A DNA stretch of 64,000 nt from Clostridia bacterium (GTDB lineage Bacteria; Bacillota; Clostridia; Oscillospirales; Acutalibacteraceae): positions 22,948 to 86,947 of the forward strand of contig JAFZIK010000020.1 of the NCBI GenBank assembly GCA_017554405.1. The letters are read 5' to 3'. Position numbers and translations under genes: made by a program. Each line of letters opens with the position of its first letter. Within the stretch, counting starts at the first letter, position 1. Below, piece by piece: positions 8,366-18,968 of this stretch. The notes beneath the pieces were generated by a model that was not told the origin of the DNA, did not search any database, and saw only the letters and a program-made list of their open reading frames with translations.

Positions 8366-9580
8366 ATGTTAACTGAAAAGATCCTTGATTTTCTTAAAAC
8401 CACCGGTTTCGGTCAGCTTATAAGCAACTTCGGGCAAAACTGGCCCTCGCTTATAATGATAGCGCTTTCGCTGTTTCTTTTATGGCTGGGCATAAAAAAG
8501 CAGTTTGAGCCGCTGTTGCTCGTTGGTATCGCGTTCGGTATGCTGCTTACGAACCTTACGGCGTTTACAACGGGCGACGCGCTTTACCACACCGAGCTTT
8601 GGAAAGAGTTTATGACCGAGGGCACGGAACATTATCACTCATACGGATATATACTCGCGGAAGGCGGTCTGCTCGATATACTCTACATAGGCGTTAAGAC
8701 CTGCCTTTATCCCTGCCTTATATTTATAGGTATAGGCGCTATGACCGATTTCGGTCCGCTTATTTCAAACCCCAAGTCGCTGATACTCGGCGCGGCGGCG
8801 CAGGTGGGTATTTTTGCGACCTTTATCGGATGCATATATCTCGGGTTTGAGCAGAAAGCGGCGGCTTCGATAGGCATTATCGGCGGGGCGGACGGTCCCA
8901 CCGCGATATATACCACGAGCAAGCTTTTTCCGGCGCTGCTCGGTCCTATCGCCGTTGCGGCTTATTCGTATATGGCGCTCGTGCCGGTGATCCAGCCGCC
9001 TATTATGAAACTGCTTACCACCAAAAAGGAACGCCTTATCGTTATGAAACCGCTTCGCCCGGTATCAAAAACCGAGAAAATAATCTTCCCGATAGTAGTT
9101 ACGGTCTTCGTGGCGCTTCTCGTTCCCTCGGCAACGCCGCTTATCGGCTGCCTTATGCTCGGCAACGTATGGAAAGAATCGGGCGTTTGCGAACGGCTTT
9201 GCAAAACGGCGCAAAACGAGCTTATGAATATCGTTACCATATTCCTCGGTATATCGGTGGGCGCTACCGCCACCGCAAAGGCGTTTCTCAATTTCGATAC
9301 CTTAAAGATACTTCCTATGGGTATCGCCGCGTTCGCGGTGGGCACCGCCGGCGGCATTCTGCTTGCGAAGTTTATGAACCTGTTTACAAAGAACAAGATA
9401 AACCCGCTTATCGGCTCGGCAGGCGTTTCGGCTGTTCCTATGGCGGCAAGAGTATCGCAGAGCGTGGGTCAGAAAGAAAACCCCTCGAACTTTTTGCTTA
9501 TGCACGCAATGGGTCCGAACGTTGCCGGCGTTATCGGCTCGGCTATCGCGGCGGGCGTGCTTATATCCCTTTTTTCATAA
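8366..9580 (+). CDS. oadB: Sodium ion-translocating decarboxylase beta subunit
   Basis: 404 residues, strongly hydrophobic with about nine to eleven membrane helices. The family motif [11 protein letters not shown] (about 172-182) contains the aspartate that takes part in sodium binding. A second conserved motif, [18 protein letters not shown], lies near residue 345. This subunit decarboxylates carboxybiotin and exports sodium. Start ATG follows GTGAGGAA. Confidence 0.95.
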   Translation: MLTEKILDFLKTTGFGQLISNFGQNWPSLIMIALSLFLLWLGIKKQFEPLLLVGIAFGMLLTNLTAFTTGDALYHTELWKEFMTEGTEHYHSYGYILAEGGLLDILYIGVKTCLYPCLIFIGIGAMTDFGPLISNPKSLILGAAAQVGIFATFIGCIYLGFEQKAAASIGIIGGADGPTAIYTTSKLFPALLGPIAVAAYSYMALVPVIQPPIMKLLTTKKERLIVMKPLRPVSKTEKIIFPIVVTVFVALLVPSATPLIGCLMLGNVWKESGVCERLCKTAQNELMNIVTIFLGISVGATATAKAFLNFDTLKILPMGIAAFAVGTAGGILLAKFMNLFTKNKINPLIGSAGVSAVPMAARVSQSVGQKENPSNFLLMHAMGPNVAGVIGSAIAAGVLISLFS

Positions 9581-9599
9581 ATGTTAAGGAGAAAAACAA

Positions 9600-11003
9600 A
9601 TGGCAAAAAAACCTCTTTACATCACAGATACTATTTTGCGTGACGCGCACCAGTCCCAGGCGGCTACCCGTATGACGCTTGAGGATATGCTTCCCGCGCT
9701 CGAAAAGCTTGATAAGATCGGCTACTGGTCGCTTGAATGCTGGGGCGGCGCCACCTTTGATTCCTGCATGCGCTACTTGAACGAAGACCCCTGGGAGCGG
9801 CTTCGCACCATAAAAAAACACGTTAAGAACACCAAACTTCAAATGCTTTTCCGCGGTCAGAACATTCTCGGATACAAGCATTACGCCGACGACGTGGTAG
9901 ACGCCTTCGTGGCGAAATCCATTGAAAACGGAATTGACGTAATAAGAATATTCGACGCGCTCAACGACGTGCGGAATTTAGAACAGTCTATAAAATCATG
10001 TAAAAAATACGGCGGCATTTGCGAGGCGGCGATAAGCTATACGGTAAGCCCCGTTCACAACGAGGAATATTTCGTAAACCTCGCGAAGACCTTTGAAAAT
10101 ATGGGCGCGGACGTTATCTGCGTTAAGGATATGGCGAACCTGCTTTTGCCCTTTGACGCCTTTTCGCTTATCAAGAAGCTGAAGGAAAACGTGAAGGTGC
10201 CTATCCACCTGCACACCCACAACACTACCGGCACCGGCGATATGACCTATCTTTTGGCGGCGGAAGCAGGCGTTGATATCGTTGATACCGCGCTCTCGCC
10301 CCTGGCAAACGGCACATCCCAGCCCGCCACCGAATCGCTTGTTGCCACCCTTAAGGGCACGCCGCACGATACCGGGCTTGACCTTGCGGCGCTAAACGAA
10401 GCCGCCGCGCATTTCCGCACGGTAGCCGACCGCCTTAAAGCCGCCGGCATACTCGATCCCAAGGTTTTGAGCGTTGATACCAAAACGCTTATATACCAGG
10501 TTCCGGGCGGTATGCTTTCAAATATGCTCAGCCAACTTAAAAAAGCGGGCAAAGAGGATAAATACTACGACGTTTTAGCCGAGGTGCCGCGCGTTCGTAA
10601 GGATTTCGGCTATCCGCCGCTCGTTACGCCTACAAGCCAGATAGTAGGCACACAGTCGGTAATGAATATAATCTCGGGCGAGCGTTATAAAATGATACCC
10701 AAGGAATCAAAGGCGCTCCTTCGCGGAGAATACGGCAAACTGCCCGCCCCGGTAAACGAAGAGGTCCGCAAAAAGGCGATAGGCGACGAGGAGGTAATAA
10801 CCTGCCGCCCCGCCGACCTTATCGAGCCGGAACTCCAAAAATATGCCGCCGAGATGAAAGAAAAAGGCATCGGCAAAACCGAGGAGGACGTTTTGAGTTA
10901 CGCCCTTTTCCCCAACGTTGCCGAAACCTTTTTGACCGAGCGCGACCGCGCCGAAAAGATAGACGGCGAAGTCCGCGAGCTTATAATTGAAGATATATCG
11001 TGA
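9600..11003 (+). CDS. oadA: Oxaloacetate decarboxylase alpha subunit (carboxyltransferase)
   Basis: 467 residues. HMGL-like TIM barrel with the metal-binding aspartate in DTILRDAHQSQ, the carboxylated lysine in VKDMANLL and the HLHTHNTTGTG motif. The second half is the conserved carboxylase domain shared with pyruvate carboxylase subunit B. The biotin domain is absent and supplied by the gene two upstream. With oadG, the carrier and oadB it forms a sodium-pumping oxaloacetate decarboxylase, which turns decarboxylation energy into a sodium gradient. A transcarboxylase role is less likely because of the membrane subunits. Confidence 0.92.
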   Translation: MAKKPLYITDTILRDAHQSQAATRMTLEDMLPALEKLDKIGYWSLECWGGATFDSCMRYLNEDPWERLRTIKKHVKNTKLQMLFRGQNILGYKHYADDVVDAFVAKSIENGIDVIRIFDALNDVRNLEQSIKSCKKYGGICEAAISYTVSPVHNEEYFVNLAKTFENMGADVICVKDMANLLLPFDAFSLIKKLKENVKVPIHLHTHNTTGTGDMTYLLAAEAGVDIVDTALSPLANGTSQPATESLVATLKGTPHDTGLDLAALNEAAAHFRTVADRLKAAGILDPKVLSVDTKTLIYQVPGGMLSNMLSQLKKAGKEDKYYDVLAEVPRVRKDFGYPPLVTPTSQIVGTQSVMNIISGERYKMIPKESKALLRGEYGKLPAPVNEEVRKKAIGDEEVITCRPADLIEPELQKYAAEMKEKGIGKTEEDVLSYALFPNVAETFLTERDRAEKIDGEVRELIIEDIS

Positions 11004-11447
11004 TTCAGACGGCAGATGCCAGACGTCAGACGTCAGATATAAGGTGCGGTGGGCTTTCGCCCACCGCTTTATATATTGCGCCTCCGGCGCACCGTTTTAG
11101 ATATTAGATGTTAGACGGTAGACGGTAGACGTTGGCGCCTGCGGCACGAATATAAAAGCGGGCGGATAATATCCGCCCCTACGAAACATCAATATAGATT
11201 GACCGTTCGTAGGGGCGATTACCAATCGCCCGAAAAGCAACCGGTCAGCCGGGGACGTCTGACCCTACGATATAGCCATTTGGATTGCACTTGTAGGGTG
11301 CGGCGTTACCGACAGCCCGTTTTAGATGTTAGATGTTAGACGGTAGACGTTGGTGCCTGCGGCGCGTTTTATAAAAGCGGGACGATGTGGGCATCGTCCC
11401 CCTACGAAACATCAATATAGATTGATGCGCCTGCGGCGCGATATATA
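11004..11447 (+). repeat. Composite intergenic repeat region
   Basis: No gene is present. Directly after the oadA stop come 7-bp-period units of CAGACGT/CAGATGC type, then short hairpins. From 11101 a composite unit appears: TTAGATG/TTAGACG/GTAGACG heptamers, a TTGGCGCCTGCGGC motif, a 19-bp hairpin GGGCGGATAATATCCGCCC (11160-11178), a 34-bp core starting CTACGAAACATCAATATAG (11179-11212), and a second 19-bp hairpin (11213-11231). A second, partial unit runs 11322-11440 with its own heptamers, a 22-bp hairpin (11379-11400) and the first 24 bp of the core. Between them is a degenerate stretch with another GTAGGG-bounded core. Confidence 0.85.
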
Positions 11448-11481
11448 AATGCGGAGGTGAAATTCACCTCCGCATTTTTTT
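11448..11481 (+). terminator. Terminator after oadA repeat region
   Basis: AATGCGGAGGTGAA pairs with TTCACCTCCGCATT and is followed by a T run on the plus strand. It also lies just beyond the stop of the convergent hydrolase gene and may serve both strands. Confidence 0.85.
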
Positions 11482-11486
11482 GCCTT

Positions 11487-12398
11487 TTATTTTAAAAACT
11501 CAAGTATATCGTTTGCCGATTCTTCGCGGCAGGTATCGTTATGTATCTCGTGGCGGCAGTTTTCATAAAGCTTCATTTTTACGTTACAGCCGTTATCCGT
11601 AAGCCCGTTATATACCGCGGTGACGCCCTTGCCGTAATCGCCTACCGGGTCTTCCGCGCCCGATATCAGCAGGACAGGCAGGTCCTTACGCATATTTTTA
11701 AACCAAACGGGTTTATTGCAAAGGGCGTTAAGTTTTACCAGGTCCTCAAGCGCCGAAAGGGTAAAACGGAAGGTGCAAAGCGGGTCGGCGGCATAGGCGG
11801 CTTTTACCGCTTCGTCCTTTGTAAGCCAGCCGTATTTTCCCTCGCCGGGGAACCGCTTGTTATAGGTCCCGAACGCCATATTCTCTATGAAGCCGGAATA
11901 TCCGCGCGCGCCTTTAAAAAGTTTTAAAAGTTTGCACAGCGCTATTCCCGCCGGCGCCGCCGGATTGGGTCCGCCCGTTCCGCAGATTATAAGCTTATCT
12001 ATCTTATCGCCGTATTTTTCTGCGGTAAGGCGCACTATAAAGGAACCCATACTGTGCCCCATAAGGTAATAGGGCAGGTCGGGGTATTCCTTTTTTATTT
12101 CATCCGAAAAACGGATAACGTCCTCAACAAGGTATTTATAACCGTTCTTTTTTGCTATAAAGCCGCGCTCGTTCTCGCTCGCGGTTTTGCCGTGACCTAA
12201 ATTATCAAAGCCGCAGGCGACGTATCCCGCCTCCGCGATCTTGTTAAGAAGCGGAGTATACCTGCCTATATACTCGGTCATACCGTGAACAAGGTGAAAT
12301 ATGCCCTTAGGCGAACCCTCAGGCAAATACACAACGCCGCAAAGGGTATGGACGCCATCGCTCGATAAAACCTTTACTTCTTTGCTTTCGATACTCAT
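11487..12398 (-). CDS. Alpha/beta hydrolase, monoacylglycerol-lipase-like
   Basis: 303 residues, cytosolic (no signal peptide). The nucleophile elbow is GHSMGS; the acid is probably the aspartate of ISGAEDPVGD and the histidine that of ENCRHEIHND near the C-terminus. The pattern (HGMTEYIGRY oxyanion region, cap domain, late ISGAEDP) is that of the serine aminopeptidase S33 / lysophospholipase-monoglyceride lipase group. It lies 3 bp after glpK, so glycerol released from monoacylglycerol could feed glycerol kinase; that link is inference from the operon. Confidence 0.85.
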   Translation of the reverse strand: MSIESKEVKVLSSDGVHTLCGVVYLPEGSPKGIFHLVHGMTEYIGRYTPLLNKIAEAGYVACGFDNLGHGKTASENERGFIAKKNGYKYLVEDVIRFSDEIKKEYPDLPYYLMGHSMGSFIVRLTAEKYGDKIDKLIICGTGGPNPAAPAGIALCKLLKLFKGARGYSGFIENMAFGTYNKRFPGEGKYGWLTKDEAVKAAYAADPLCTFRFTLSALEDLVKLNALCNKPVWFKNMRKDLPVLLISGAEDPVGDYGKGVTAVYNGLTDNGCNVKMKLYENCRHEIHNDTCREESANDILEFLK

Positions 12399-12401
12399 TT
12401 T

Positions 12402-13895
12402 TTATCCCTCCGTATGAAAGGTGACGGCGCTTTTTACCGCCTGTTTCCAGCCGGATACGAGTTTTTCCCTTTTGGAATTATCTATCGCCGGAACAAAAGC
12501 GCTTGCTTCTTGCTTTTTTTCCGCCAGCGCCTGACGGCTGCGGAAAAAGCCGCAGGTAAGCCCGGCAAGCAACGCCGCGCCAAGCGCCGTTGCCTCGGCG
12601 TTTTTAGGTCTTATGACCCTTGCCGCCGAAATATCCGCCTGGAACTGCATAAGAAAATTATTGCGGGAGGCGCCGCCGTCCACCTTTATTTCCTTTATCT
12701 CCGAGCCGGCGTCCTCCGCCATGGCGGTTATAAGGTCGTTCGTCTGGTAAGCGATCGATTCAAGGCAGGCGCGAACGATATGATCCCTGCCCGTGCCGCG
12801 GGTTATGCCGCATATCGTTCCCCTTGCATACATATCCCAGTAAGGGGTGCCAAGCCCCGAAAACGCCGGAACGATATAAACCCCGCCCGAATCCTTGACC
12901 CTGTTCGCCGCCTCTTCGCTCTCGGCGGCATTTGATATAAGCTTCAGTTCATCGCGCACCCACTGTATCACGGCGCCGCCTATGAAAACGCTGCCCTCAA
13001 GCGCGTATTGCGCCGGCTCGCCTTCGAGGGTGGCGGCAACGGTTGTAACAAGCCCGTTATTGCTTTTTACCGCCCGTTCGCCGGTGTTCATAAGAAGAAA
13101 ACAACCGGTGCCGTAGGTGTTCTTTATGTCGCCGGCATTAAAGCAGTGCTGACCGAAAAGCGCCGCCTGCTGATCGCCCGCGATACCGCAGACCGGGACC
13201 GTGACCCCGGCTATTTCGATATCCCCGAAGTTGCTACCGCTCGGTTTTACCTCGGGCAGCATACAGCGCGGAACGCCGAAGATATCCAAAAGCTTATCAT
13301 CCCAAGAAAGGGTATGGATATTAAAAAGCATGGTGCGCGAAGCGTTGGTGGTATCGGTGGCAAACACCTTTCCGCACGAAAGCTTCCATAAAAGGTAGGT
13401 GTCCACCGTGCCGAAAAGAAGTTCTCCCCGTTCGGCGCGTTCGCGCGCGCCCTCTGCGTTATCGAGTATCCATTTTATCTTGGTGGCGCTGAAGTAGGCG
13501 TCTATTTTAAGACCGGTCGTTTCGGTTATATACTGCTCGTAGCCTTCCTTTTTGAGCGCCTCGCACATATCGGCGGTCCTGCGGCACTGCCATACTATCG
13601 CGTTATAGACCGGCTTTCCGGTCGCCTTATCCCAAACAACGGTAGTCTCGCGCTGGTTTGTGATACCCACCGCCGCTATATCATCGGGCGCGGCGCCCGC
13701 CGCTTCGATCGCCTCGGTTATCGATCGATACTGCGCCGCGAATATTTCCTCGGGGTCGTGCTCAACAAAAGAAGGCTCGGGGTATATCTGGGTAAACTCG
13801 TGCTGAGCCACGCTGACCGCGCGGCAGTCTTTATCAAAGAGTATCGCTCTCGCGCTTGTTGTTCCCTCATCGAGGGTAAGAATATATTTTTTCAT
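12402..13895 (-). CDS. glpK: Glycerol kinase
   Basis: 497 residues, full length for the family. Phosphorylates glycerol to glycerol-3-phosphate. Seen: [14 protein letters not shown] (ATP-binding), [13 protein letters not shown], the [11 protein letters not shown] region, and [16 protein letters not shown] near the C-terminus. A GGAGG ribosome site precedes the ATG. It forms a likely operon with the lipase-like gene downstream. No glpF transporter is in view. Confidence 0.96.
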   Translation of the reverse strand: MKKYILTLDEGTTSARAILFDKDCRAVSVAQHEFTQIYPEPSFVEHDPEEIFAAQYRSITEAIEAAGAAPDDIAAVGITNQRETTVVWDKATGKPVYNAIVWQCRRTADMCEALKKEGYEQYITETTGLKIDAYFSATKIKWILDNAEGARERAERGELLFGTVDTYLLWKLSCGKVFATDTTNASRTMLFNIHTLSWDDKLLDIFGVPRCMLPEVKPSGSNFGDIEIAGVTVPVCGIAGDQQAALFGQHCFNAGDIKNTYGTGCFLLMNTGERAVKSNNGLVTTVAATLEGEPAQYALEGSVFIGGAVIQWVRDELKLISNAAESEEAANRVKDSGGVYIVPAFSGLGTPYWDMYARGTICGITRGTGRDHIVRACLESIAYQTNDLITAMAEDAGSEIKEIKVDGGASRNNFLMQFQADISAARVIRPKNAEATALGAALLAGLTCGFFRSRQALAEKKQEASAFVPAIDNSKREKLVSGWKQAVKSAVTFHTEG

Positions 13896-13943
13896 AACTT
13901 CCTCCTGCAGACTTACCGACAGTAAGTCTATGATAAGTCTATG

Positions 13944-15074
13944 TCAATCGGTCAGTATCCTCTCTACCCTCTGCCCTACGCCGCACACAATCTCATAGTT
14001 TATTGTGCCGCAAAGCCGCGCCACCTCGTCTACGGGGATATCCCCGCCGAAGAGTATGACCTCGTCGCCCGGGGTCACGCCCTCTATATCGCTTACGTCC
14101 ACCATAAACTGATCCATGCATATCCTGCCGACCACCTTTGCGCGCCTGCCGCGAACAAGGACTTCGCCCTTGTTTGAAAGCAAACGGGGGTATCCGTCGG
14201 CATAACCCGCCGCAACGGTGGCGATCCTCATATCCTTTTTTGCCTTAAAGGTCATACCGTAGCTTACAGTTGCTCCGGCTTTGACCGTTTTAACAAAGGA
14301 TACGACCGATTTAAGGGTCATGGCAGGGCGAAGGTCAAGCCCGGTATCGAAGCCTGCGTCGGGCTTAAGACCGTATAGTATTATCCCGGGGCGGACCGCG
14401 CCGCAGGTGTATTTGCCGCGGCAAAGCGCCGCCGAATTATCGCAGTGCACCGTTTCTATCGCGTATCCCGCCTCTTTTATCGCCTGAACTCCAGCCGAAA
14501 AGCGCTCATACTGCGCCTTGGTCGCCTCGGTATCAAAGGGAGCGTCCGAATCGGCTGCCGCAAAGTGGGTGAATACGCCTTCGGGATCAAGGCATTCAAG
14601 CCCCGCGGCGGCTATCGCGTCGTTTATTCCCTGAAGCGAGGAGTCACGCAGATCGAAGCCGATCCTGCCCATACCGGTATCAAGCTTCAAATGTATCTTT
14701 ACCGTAACGCCGGCGCTCTTTGCCGCCGCCGATAACCGCTTTGCCTGTTCATAGGAATAAACGCACTGCGCTATACCGTTTTGCGCCAGCTCCTTTGCCC
14801 AGTCCTCCGGAGTGTAGCCGAGTATCAGTATCGGTTTTTTTATGTCGTATTCCCGCAAAAGGAGCGCCTCTTTGATGTTGGAAACGGCAAACCCGTCCGC
14901 CCCGTTTTGCTCTAAAAGCGGCGCAACGAGCGCCGCGCCGTGCCCGTAAGCATCCGCCTTGACCACGGCGAATATCCGGGCGCCGCCGGCGCGCTTTTTT
15001 ATCTCTTTAAAATTTTGGATAAGGGCGCCTTTGCTTATTTCCGCCCAGGTCCTTCTTAAAACCTTCAAAACCAT
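13944..15074 (-). CDS. alr: Alanine racemase
   Basis: 376 residues. PLP enzyme making D-alanine for peptidoglycan. The PLP lysine is in AVVKADAYGHGA (about residue 39) and the second catalytic residue is the tyrosine in VSYGMTF. ICMDQFMVDVSD and the C-terminal NYEIVCGVGQRVERI are family marks. An in-frame GTG one codon upstream (15077) is an alternative start; I chose the ATG. Follows ychF at 15 bp. Confidence 0.95.
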   Translation of the reverse strand: MVLKVLRRTWAEISKGALIQNFKEIKKRAGGARIFAVVKADAYGHGAALVAPLLEQNGADGFAVSNIKEALLLREYDIKKPILILGYTPEDWAKELAQNGIAQCVYSYEQAKRLSAAAKSAGVTVKIHLKLDTGMGRIGFDLRDSSLQGINDAIAAAGLECLDPEGVFTHFAAADSDAPFDTEATKAQYERFSAGVQAIKEAGYAIETVHCDNSAALCRGKYTCGAVRPGIILYGLKPDAGFDTGLDLRPAMTLKSVVSFVKTVKAGATVSYGMTFKAKKDMRIATVAAGYADGYPRLLSNKGEVLVRGRRAKVVGRICMDQFMVDVSDIEGVTPGDEVILFGGDIPVDEVARLCGTINYEIVCGVGQRVERILTD

Positions 15075-15089
15075 CACACCCGATATATA

Positions 15090-16190
15090 TTATACGTTGA
15101 ACCGGAAGAGAACTATGTCGCCGTCCTGCATAACGTATTCCTTGCCCTCGCTTCTAACAAGGCCCTTTTCCTTTGCCGCCGCCATATTTCCGCCAGCCGC
15201 CATAAAATCATCGTATGCCACGACCTCGGCGCGTATAAAGCCACGTTCAAAATCGCTGTGTATCTTGCCCGCCGCCTGCGGCGCCTTGGTGCCTTTCTCT
15301 ATGGTCCACGCCCGCACCTCCGGCTTGCCGGCGGTAAGATAGGATATAAGACCCAAAAGCGAATAGCATTTCTGTATCATGCGATCAAGACCCGAACGCT
15401 CGAGCCCCAACTCGCCTAAAAAGAGCATTTTTTCTTCATCGTCGAGCGTGGCGATCTCGGCTTCAAGTGCGGCGCAGATAGGCAGTATCTCGGCGTTTTC
15501 GCTTTCGGCTATCGCCTTTACCTTTAAATACTTTTCGTTCTGCTCTATGCCGCTTTTGAAATCTTCTTCGCTCATATTGCAGGCGTAAATCACCGGCTTA
15601 TAGGATAAAAGCGCCGTGGTTTTCAGTATTTCCTTTTCAAAATCCTCGTTTGCCTCTATGCTTCGCGCGCTCTTGCCGCTTTCAAGGTGCTCGGTAAGGC
15701 GTTTTAAAAAGTCTACCTCGCCCTGCATTTTTTTATCGCCTTTAAGCGCCTTTTGCGCTTTATCGAGGCGGCGCGCCACTATTTCAAGGTCCGAAAGTAT
15801 CAGCTCGATATTTATCGTTTCGATATCGCGGACCGGGTCTACCGAGCCCTCAACGTGAATGATATCGTCGCTTTCAAAACAGCGAACAACGTGCACTATC
15901 GCATCTACCTCGCGGATGTTAGATAAAAACTTGTTGCCGAGCCCCTCGCCGCCGGAGGCGCCGCGCACAAGACCGGCTATATCAACAAACTCTATAACCG
16001 CGGGTGTGAATTTATCCGGCTTATATATCTCCGCCAGTTTTTCAAGCCGCTGGTCGGGCACGCTTACCATACCCACGTTGGGCTCTATGGTGCAAAAAGG
16101 ATAGTTTGCCGAAGCCGCGCCGGCGTTTGTTATGGCGTTAAAGAGGGTCGATTTGCCTACGTTGGGCAGGCCCACCATTCCGAGTTTCAT
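15090..16190 (-). CDS. ychF: Redox-regulated ATPase YchF (OLA1 family)
   Basis: 366 residues. Obg-like P-loop protein that binds ATP rather than [18 protein letters not shown] lies at the N-terminus, [18 protein letters not shown] is switch II, and the G4 position reads NMSE (in YACNMSEED) in place of NKxD, as expected for an ATP-specific YchF. A C-terminal TGS domain ends with [14 protein letters not shown]. Role in ribosome or stress function is still debated for the family. Confidence 0.95.
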   Translation of the reverse strand: MKLGMVGLPNVGKSTLFNAITNAGAASANYPFCTIEPNVGMVSVPDQRLEKLAEIYKPDKFTPAVIEFVDIAGLVRGASGGEGLGNKFLSNIREVDAIVHVVRCFESDDIIHVEGSVDPVRDIETINIELILSDLEIVARRLDKAQKALKGDKKMQGEVDFLKRLTEHLESGKSARSIEANEDFEKEILKTTALLSYKPVIYACNMSEEDFKSGIEQNEKYLKVKAIAESENAEILPICAALEAEIATLDDEEKMLFLGELGLERSGLDRMIQKCYSLLGLISYLTAGKPEVRAWTIEKGTKAPQAAGKIHSDFERGFIRAEVVAYDDFMAAGGNMAAAKEKGLVRSEGKEYVMQDGDIVLFRFNV

Positions 16191-16334
16191 CAGTTCTTTG
16201 CCTCCTGTGCTTCTTAATACCCGTTAATTATATTATATTTTAAAGAAAATTGCAATTTTTTTAAAAAAAACATTTTAAATTTTATTATTTTATAGTATAA
16301 TACTTTTATAACAAGTAGATTGGGAGGGTGTGCC

Positions 16335-17288
16335 TTGAAAACAGGTTATAAAATTTCCCTTGATAAGATAGTGGATGAATTTTCGCTTGAACAGCTTTGT
16401 ATGCCGAGACCGGGCGCCGAGATCTTTGTTACGACCCCGGAAATAAACCGCCCGGGGCTTCAGTTCGCGGGGTATTTTGAATACTTCGCACCCGAACGCA
16501 TACAGATACTAGGAATCAGCGAGATCGAGTTTTTGCGCCGGTTTACCGAGGAAAAGGCGCGCGAAAGGATAGAAAAATTCTTCGCCGACGCCCCTGTGGC
16601 GGTGATAATCGCAAGAGGACTGCGAGTTGAGGATTATTACATAGAGATAGCGCAAAAATACGGCGTGCCGCTTCTGCGCACGAGTGAGACCACATCCGAC
16701 CTTGCCGCCGCGCTTATCGCCTTTTTGAATCTTCATCTTGCGCCCCGCATAACCCGCCACGGCGTTTTTGTTGAGGTATACGGCGAAGGTATACTTATCC
16801 TCGGCGAAAGCGGGATAGGCAAAAGCGAAACGGCGATAGAGCTCGTTAAGCGCGGTCACCGCCTTATTGCCGACGACGCGGTGGAGATAAAGCGGGTATC
16901 GAGCAAATCGCTTATCGGCTCTGCGCCCGATAACATAAGGCATTTTATAGAGCTTCGCGGCATAGGGATAATAAACGCCAGCCGAATATTCGGTATAGGC
17001 GCGGTAAAGCCCACCGAAAAGGTAGACCTTGTTATAAACCTTGAGGTATGGGACGTTAACAAGGTATACGACCGTATGGGCATGGAGAATCAGACCACCG
17101 AGATACTGGGGCTTGAGATCCCCTCTATCACGATACCGGTAAAGCCGGGCAGAAACCTCGCCGTAATAATCGAGGTAGCCGCTATGAACAGCCGCCAGAA
17201 GAAGCTTGGCTATAACGCGGCGGAGGATCTGCTCAAGCGCCTCGGCATGAGCGGGGATGAAAACGACCGGCAAGAGGCGAAAAAATGA
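16335..17288 (+). CDS. hprK: HPr kinase/phosphorylase
   Basis: 317 residues. Phosphorylates HPr on Ser46 and so controls CcpA-dependent catabolite repression in Firmicutes. The P-loop is GESGIGKS (157-164), followed by the HPrK motif RLIADDAVEIKR and later EVAAMNSRQKKLG. The start is TTG at 16335, six bases after GGAGGG; the longer frame from 16320 would begin inside the ribosome site. Its stop overlaps the start of the next gene by four bases (ATGA), which ties it to the sugar cassette. Confidence 0.95.
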   Translation: MKTGYKISLDKIVDEFSLEQLCMPRPGAEIFVTTPEINRPGLQFAGYFEYFAPERIQILGISEIEFLRRFTEEKARERIEKFFADAPVAVIIARGLRVEDYYIEIAQKYGVPLLRTSETTSDLAAALIAFLNLHLAPRITRHGVFVEVYGEGILILGESGIGKSETAIELVKRGHRLIADDAVEIKRVSSKSLIGSAPDNIRHFIELRGIGIINASRIFGIGAVKPTEKVDLVINLEVWDVNKVYDRMGMENQTTEILGLEIPSITIPVKPGRNLAVIIEVAAMNSRQKKLGYNAAEDLLKRLGMSGDENDRQEAKK

Positions 17289-18958
17289 GAGAAACACTTA
17301 AAGTAAAGTTTATATCGGCTTTGGAAAAATGCAGGTTAAACGAGGATTTTAACAGCAAAAAAGAGCAAAAGAAAATCTCGCTTTTAAAGAACGAGCACCA
17401 GTCGGTCCAACTGCTTATGCGTGAATCGAGCGGCGTTGCCACCCGCATTATATCAAAGGTCAGGGTGGTATCCGACCTTGCCGGTTTTATAACGGTCAGG
17501 AACGTTGAGCAGGTATACGTTCCCATGGCGGTGGGCAAGGGCTGCGGCGACGGTAACTACATAGCTACAGAGCCGGGGCTTTTTCCGGATTTGCTGACAC
17601 CTCTTCGCTATGATAACTCCGCGATCATTCCGCCCGACCAGCTAAGATGCCTTTGGATAGATATTAAACCGGATGAAGGCGCACAGGGCGGCGTTTACCC
17701 GCTCAAAATAGAACTTTATTCGGAGGACGGCGGCGAGCTCTACGCCGAAGCCGCGATCGATATCGAGATAATCGACGCCGTTTTGCCCGAGACCGACCGC
17801 CTTTACACTCAGTGGTTTTACGTAGACTGCCTTGCAGATTATTATAACGTTCCGGTATGGTCGGAGCGCCACTGGCAGATAATAGAAAACTTTATATCCT
17901 CGGCGGCGGCGGGCGGGATAAATATGATACTTACGCCGATATTCACGGTGCCGCTCGATACCAAGGTGGGCGGCGAGCGCCCCACGGCTCAGCTTACCGT
18001 TATAACCGTAAAGAACGGCGAATATATATTCGGATTCGACCGGCTCGACCGCTGGATAGATATGCTTTTGCGGCATAACATAAAGAAAATTGAAATGAGC
18101 CACCTTTTCACCCAGTGGGGCGCCGCGCACGCGCCCAAGATAGTGGCGAACGTAAACGGCAAAGAACAGCAGATATTCGGCTGGCAGACAGATTCCTGCG
18201 GCGAGGATTACGTTAAATTCTTAAGGGCGTTCCTTTCGGCGCTTATACCCCACCTTGAGCAAAAGGGCGTTAAGGATATGTGCTGTTTCCATATTTCGGA
18301 TGAGCCGAACGTAAAGCACCTTGATACCTATATGAAAGCCAAGGCTGGTATCGCCGATCTGCTCGAGGGGCTATCGGTGATCGACGCGCTCTCAGATTAT
18401 AACTTTTACAAAACCGGAGCTGTATCCACCCCGGTGCCGGCCTGCGACGAGATAGAGCCGTTTATAAAGGGCGGCGTATCTCCGCTTTGGACCTACTACT
18501 GCTGCGTTCAGTCAAAGGAGGTCCCTAACAGATTTGTTGCCATGCCCTCGGCGCGAAACAGGATAATGGGCGTTCTTGAATACAGGTATAACGTCCGCGG
18601 GTTTTTGCAGTGGGGCTTTAACTTCTATTACAACAGGTTTTCCGATACACTTATAAATCCCTTTGCGGATAACTGCGGCGATTATTTTGTTCCCGCGGGC
18701 GATGCGTTCAGCGTTTACCCCAAGGCGGACGGCACCGCCCTTGATACTATCCATTTTCTCGTGTTCAAACATTCAAGAGAGGATATACGGGCGTTTGAAC
18801 TGCTCGAGAATCTTACCTCCAAAGAATACGTTACGGATATTATAAACGCGGGCGTCGGTTATGATATGACATTTAAAAAATACCCGACTGAAAGCGATTA
18901 TATCCTCTCTTTAAGAGAGAGAGTAAATGAAGAAATTAAAAATCACATTGAAAAATAA
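17285..18958 (+). CDS. DUF4091 protein, glycoside-hydrolase-like
   Basis: 557 residues, no signal peptide, so cytosolic. An N-terminal beta-rich part is followed by a TIM-barrel-like domain (about 170-420; CCFHISDEPNVKHLD suggests an acidic active-site pair) and a DUF4091 C-terminal segment (GFLQWGFNFYYNRFSD, GDAFSVYPKADG). DUF4091 proteins are often found in glycan-degradation loci and are presumed glycosidases; the substrate is not known. Translationally coupled to hprK and followed by a sugar kinase. Confidence 0.8.
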   Translation: MRETLKVKFISALEKCRLNEDFNSKKEQKKISLLKNEHQSVQLLMRESSGVATRIISKVRVVSDLAGFITVRNVEQVYVPMAVGKGCGDGNYIATEPGLFPDLLTPLRYDNSAIIPPDQLRCLWIDIKPDEGAQGGVYPLKIELYSEDGGELYAEAAIDIEIIDAVLPETDRLYTQWFYVDCLADYYNVPVWSERHWQIIENFISSAAAGGINMILTPIFTVPLDTKVGGERPTAQLTVITVKNGEYIFGFDRLDRWIDMLLRHNIKKIEMSHLFTQWGAAHAPKIVANVNGKEQQIFGWQTDSCGEDYVKFLRAFLSALIPHLEQKGVKDMCCFHISDEPNVKHLDTYMKAKAGIADLLEGLSVIDALSDYNFYKTGAVSTPVPACDEIEPFIKGGVSPLWTYYCCVQSKEVPNRFVAMPSARNRIMGVLEYRYNVRGFLQWGFNFYYNRFSDTLINPFADNCGDYFVPAGDAFSVYPKADGTALDTIHFLVFKHSREDIRAFELLENLTSKEYVTDIINAGVGYDMTFKKYPTESDYILSLRERVNEEIKNHIEK

Positions 18959-18968
18959 GGTGAAAGAT

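Noticed and set aside
16509-17297. 262-codon open frame on the minus strand
   Set aside because: Antisense to hprK; composition typical of a shadow frame.
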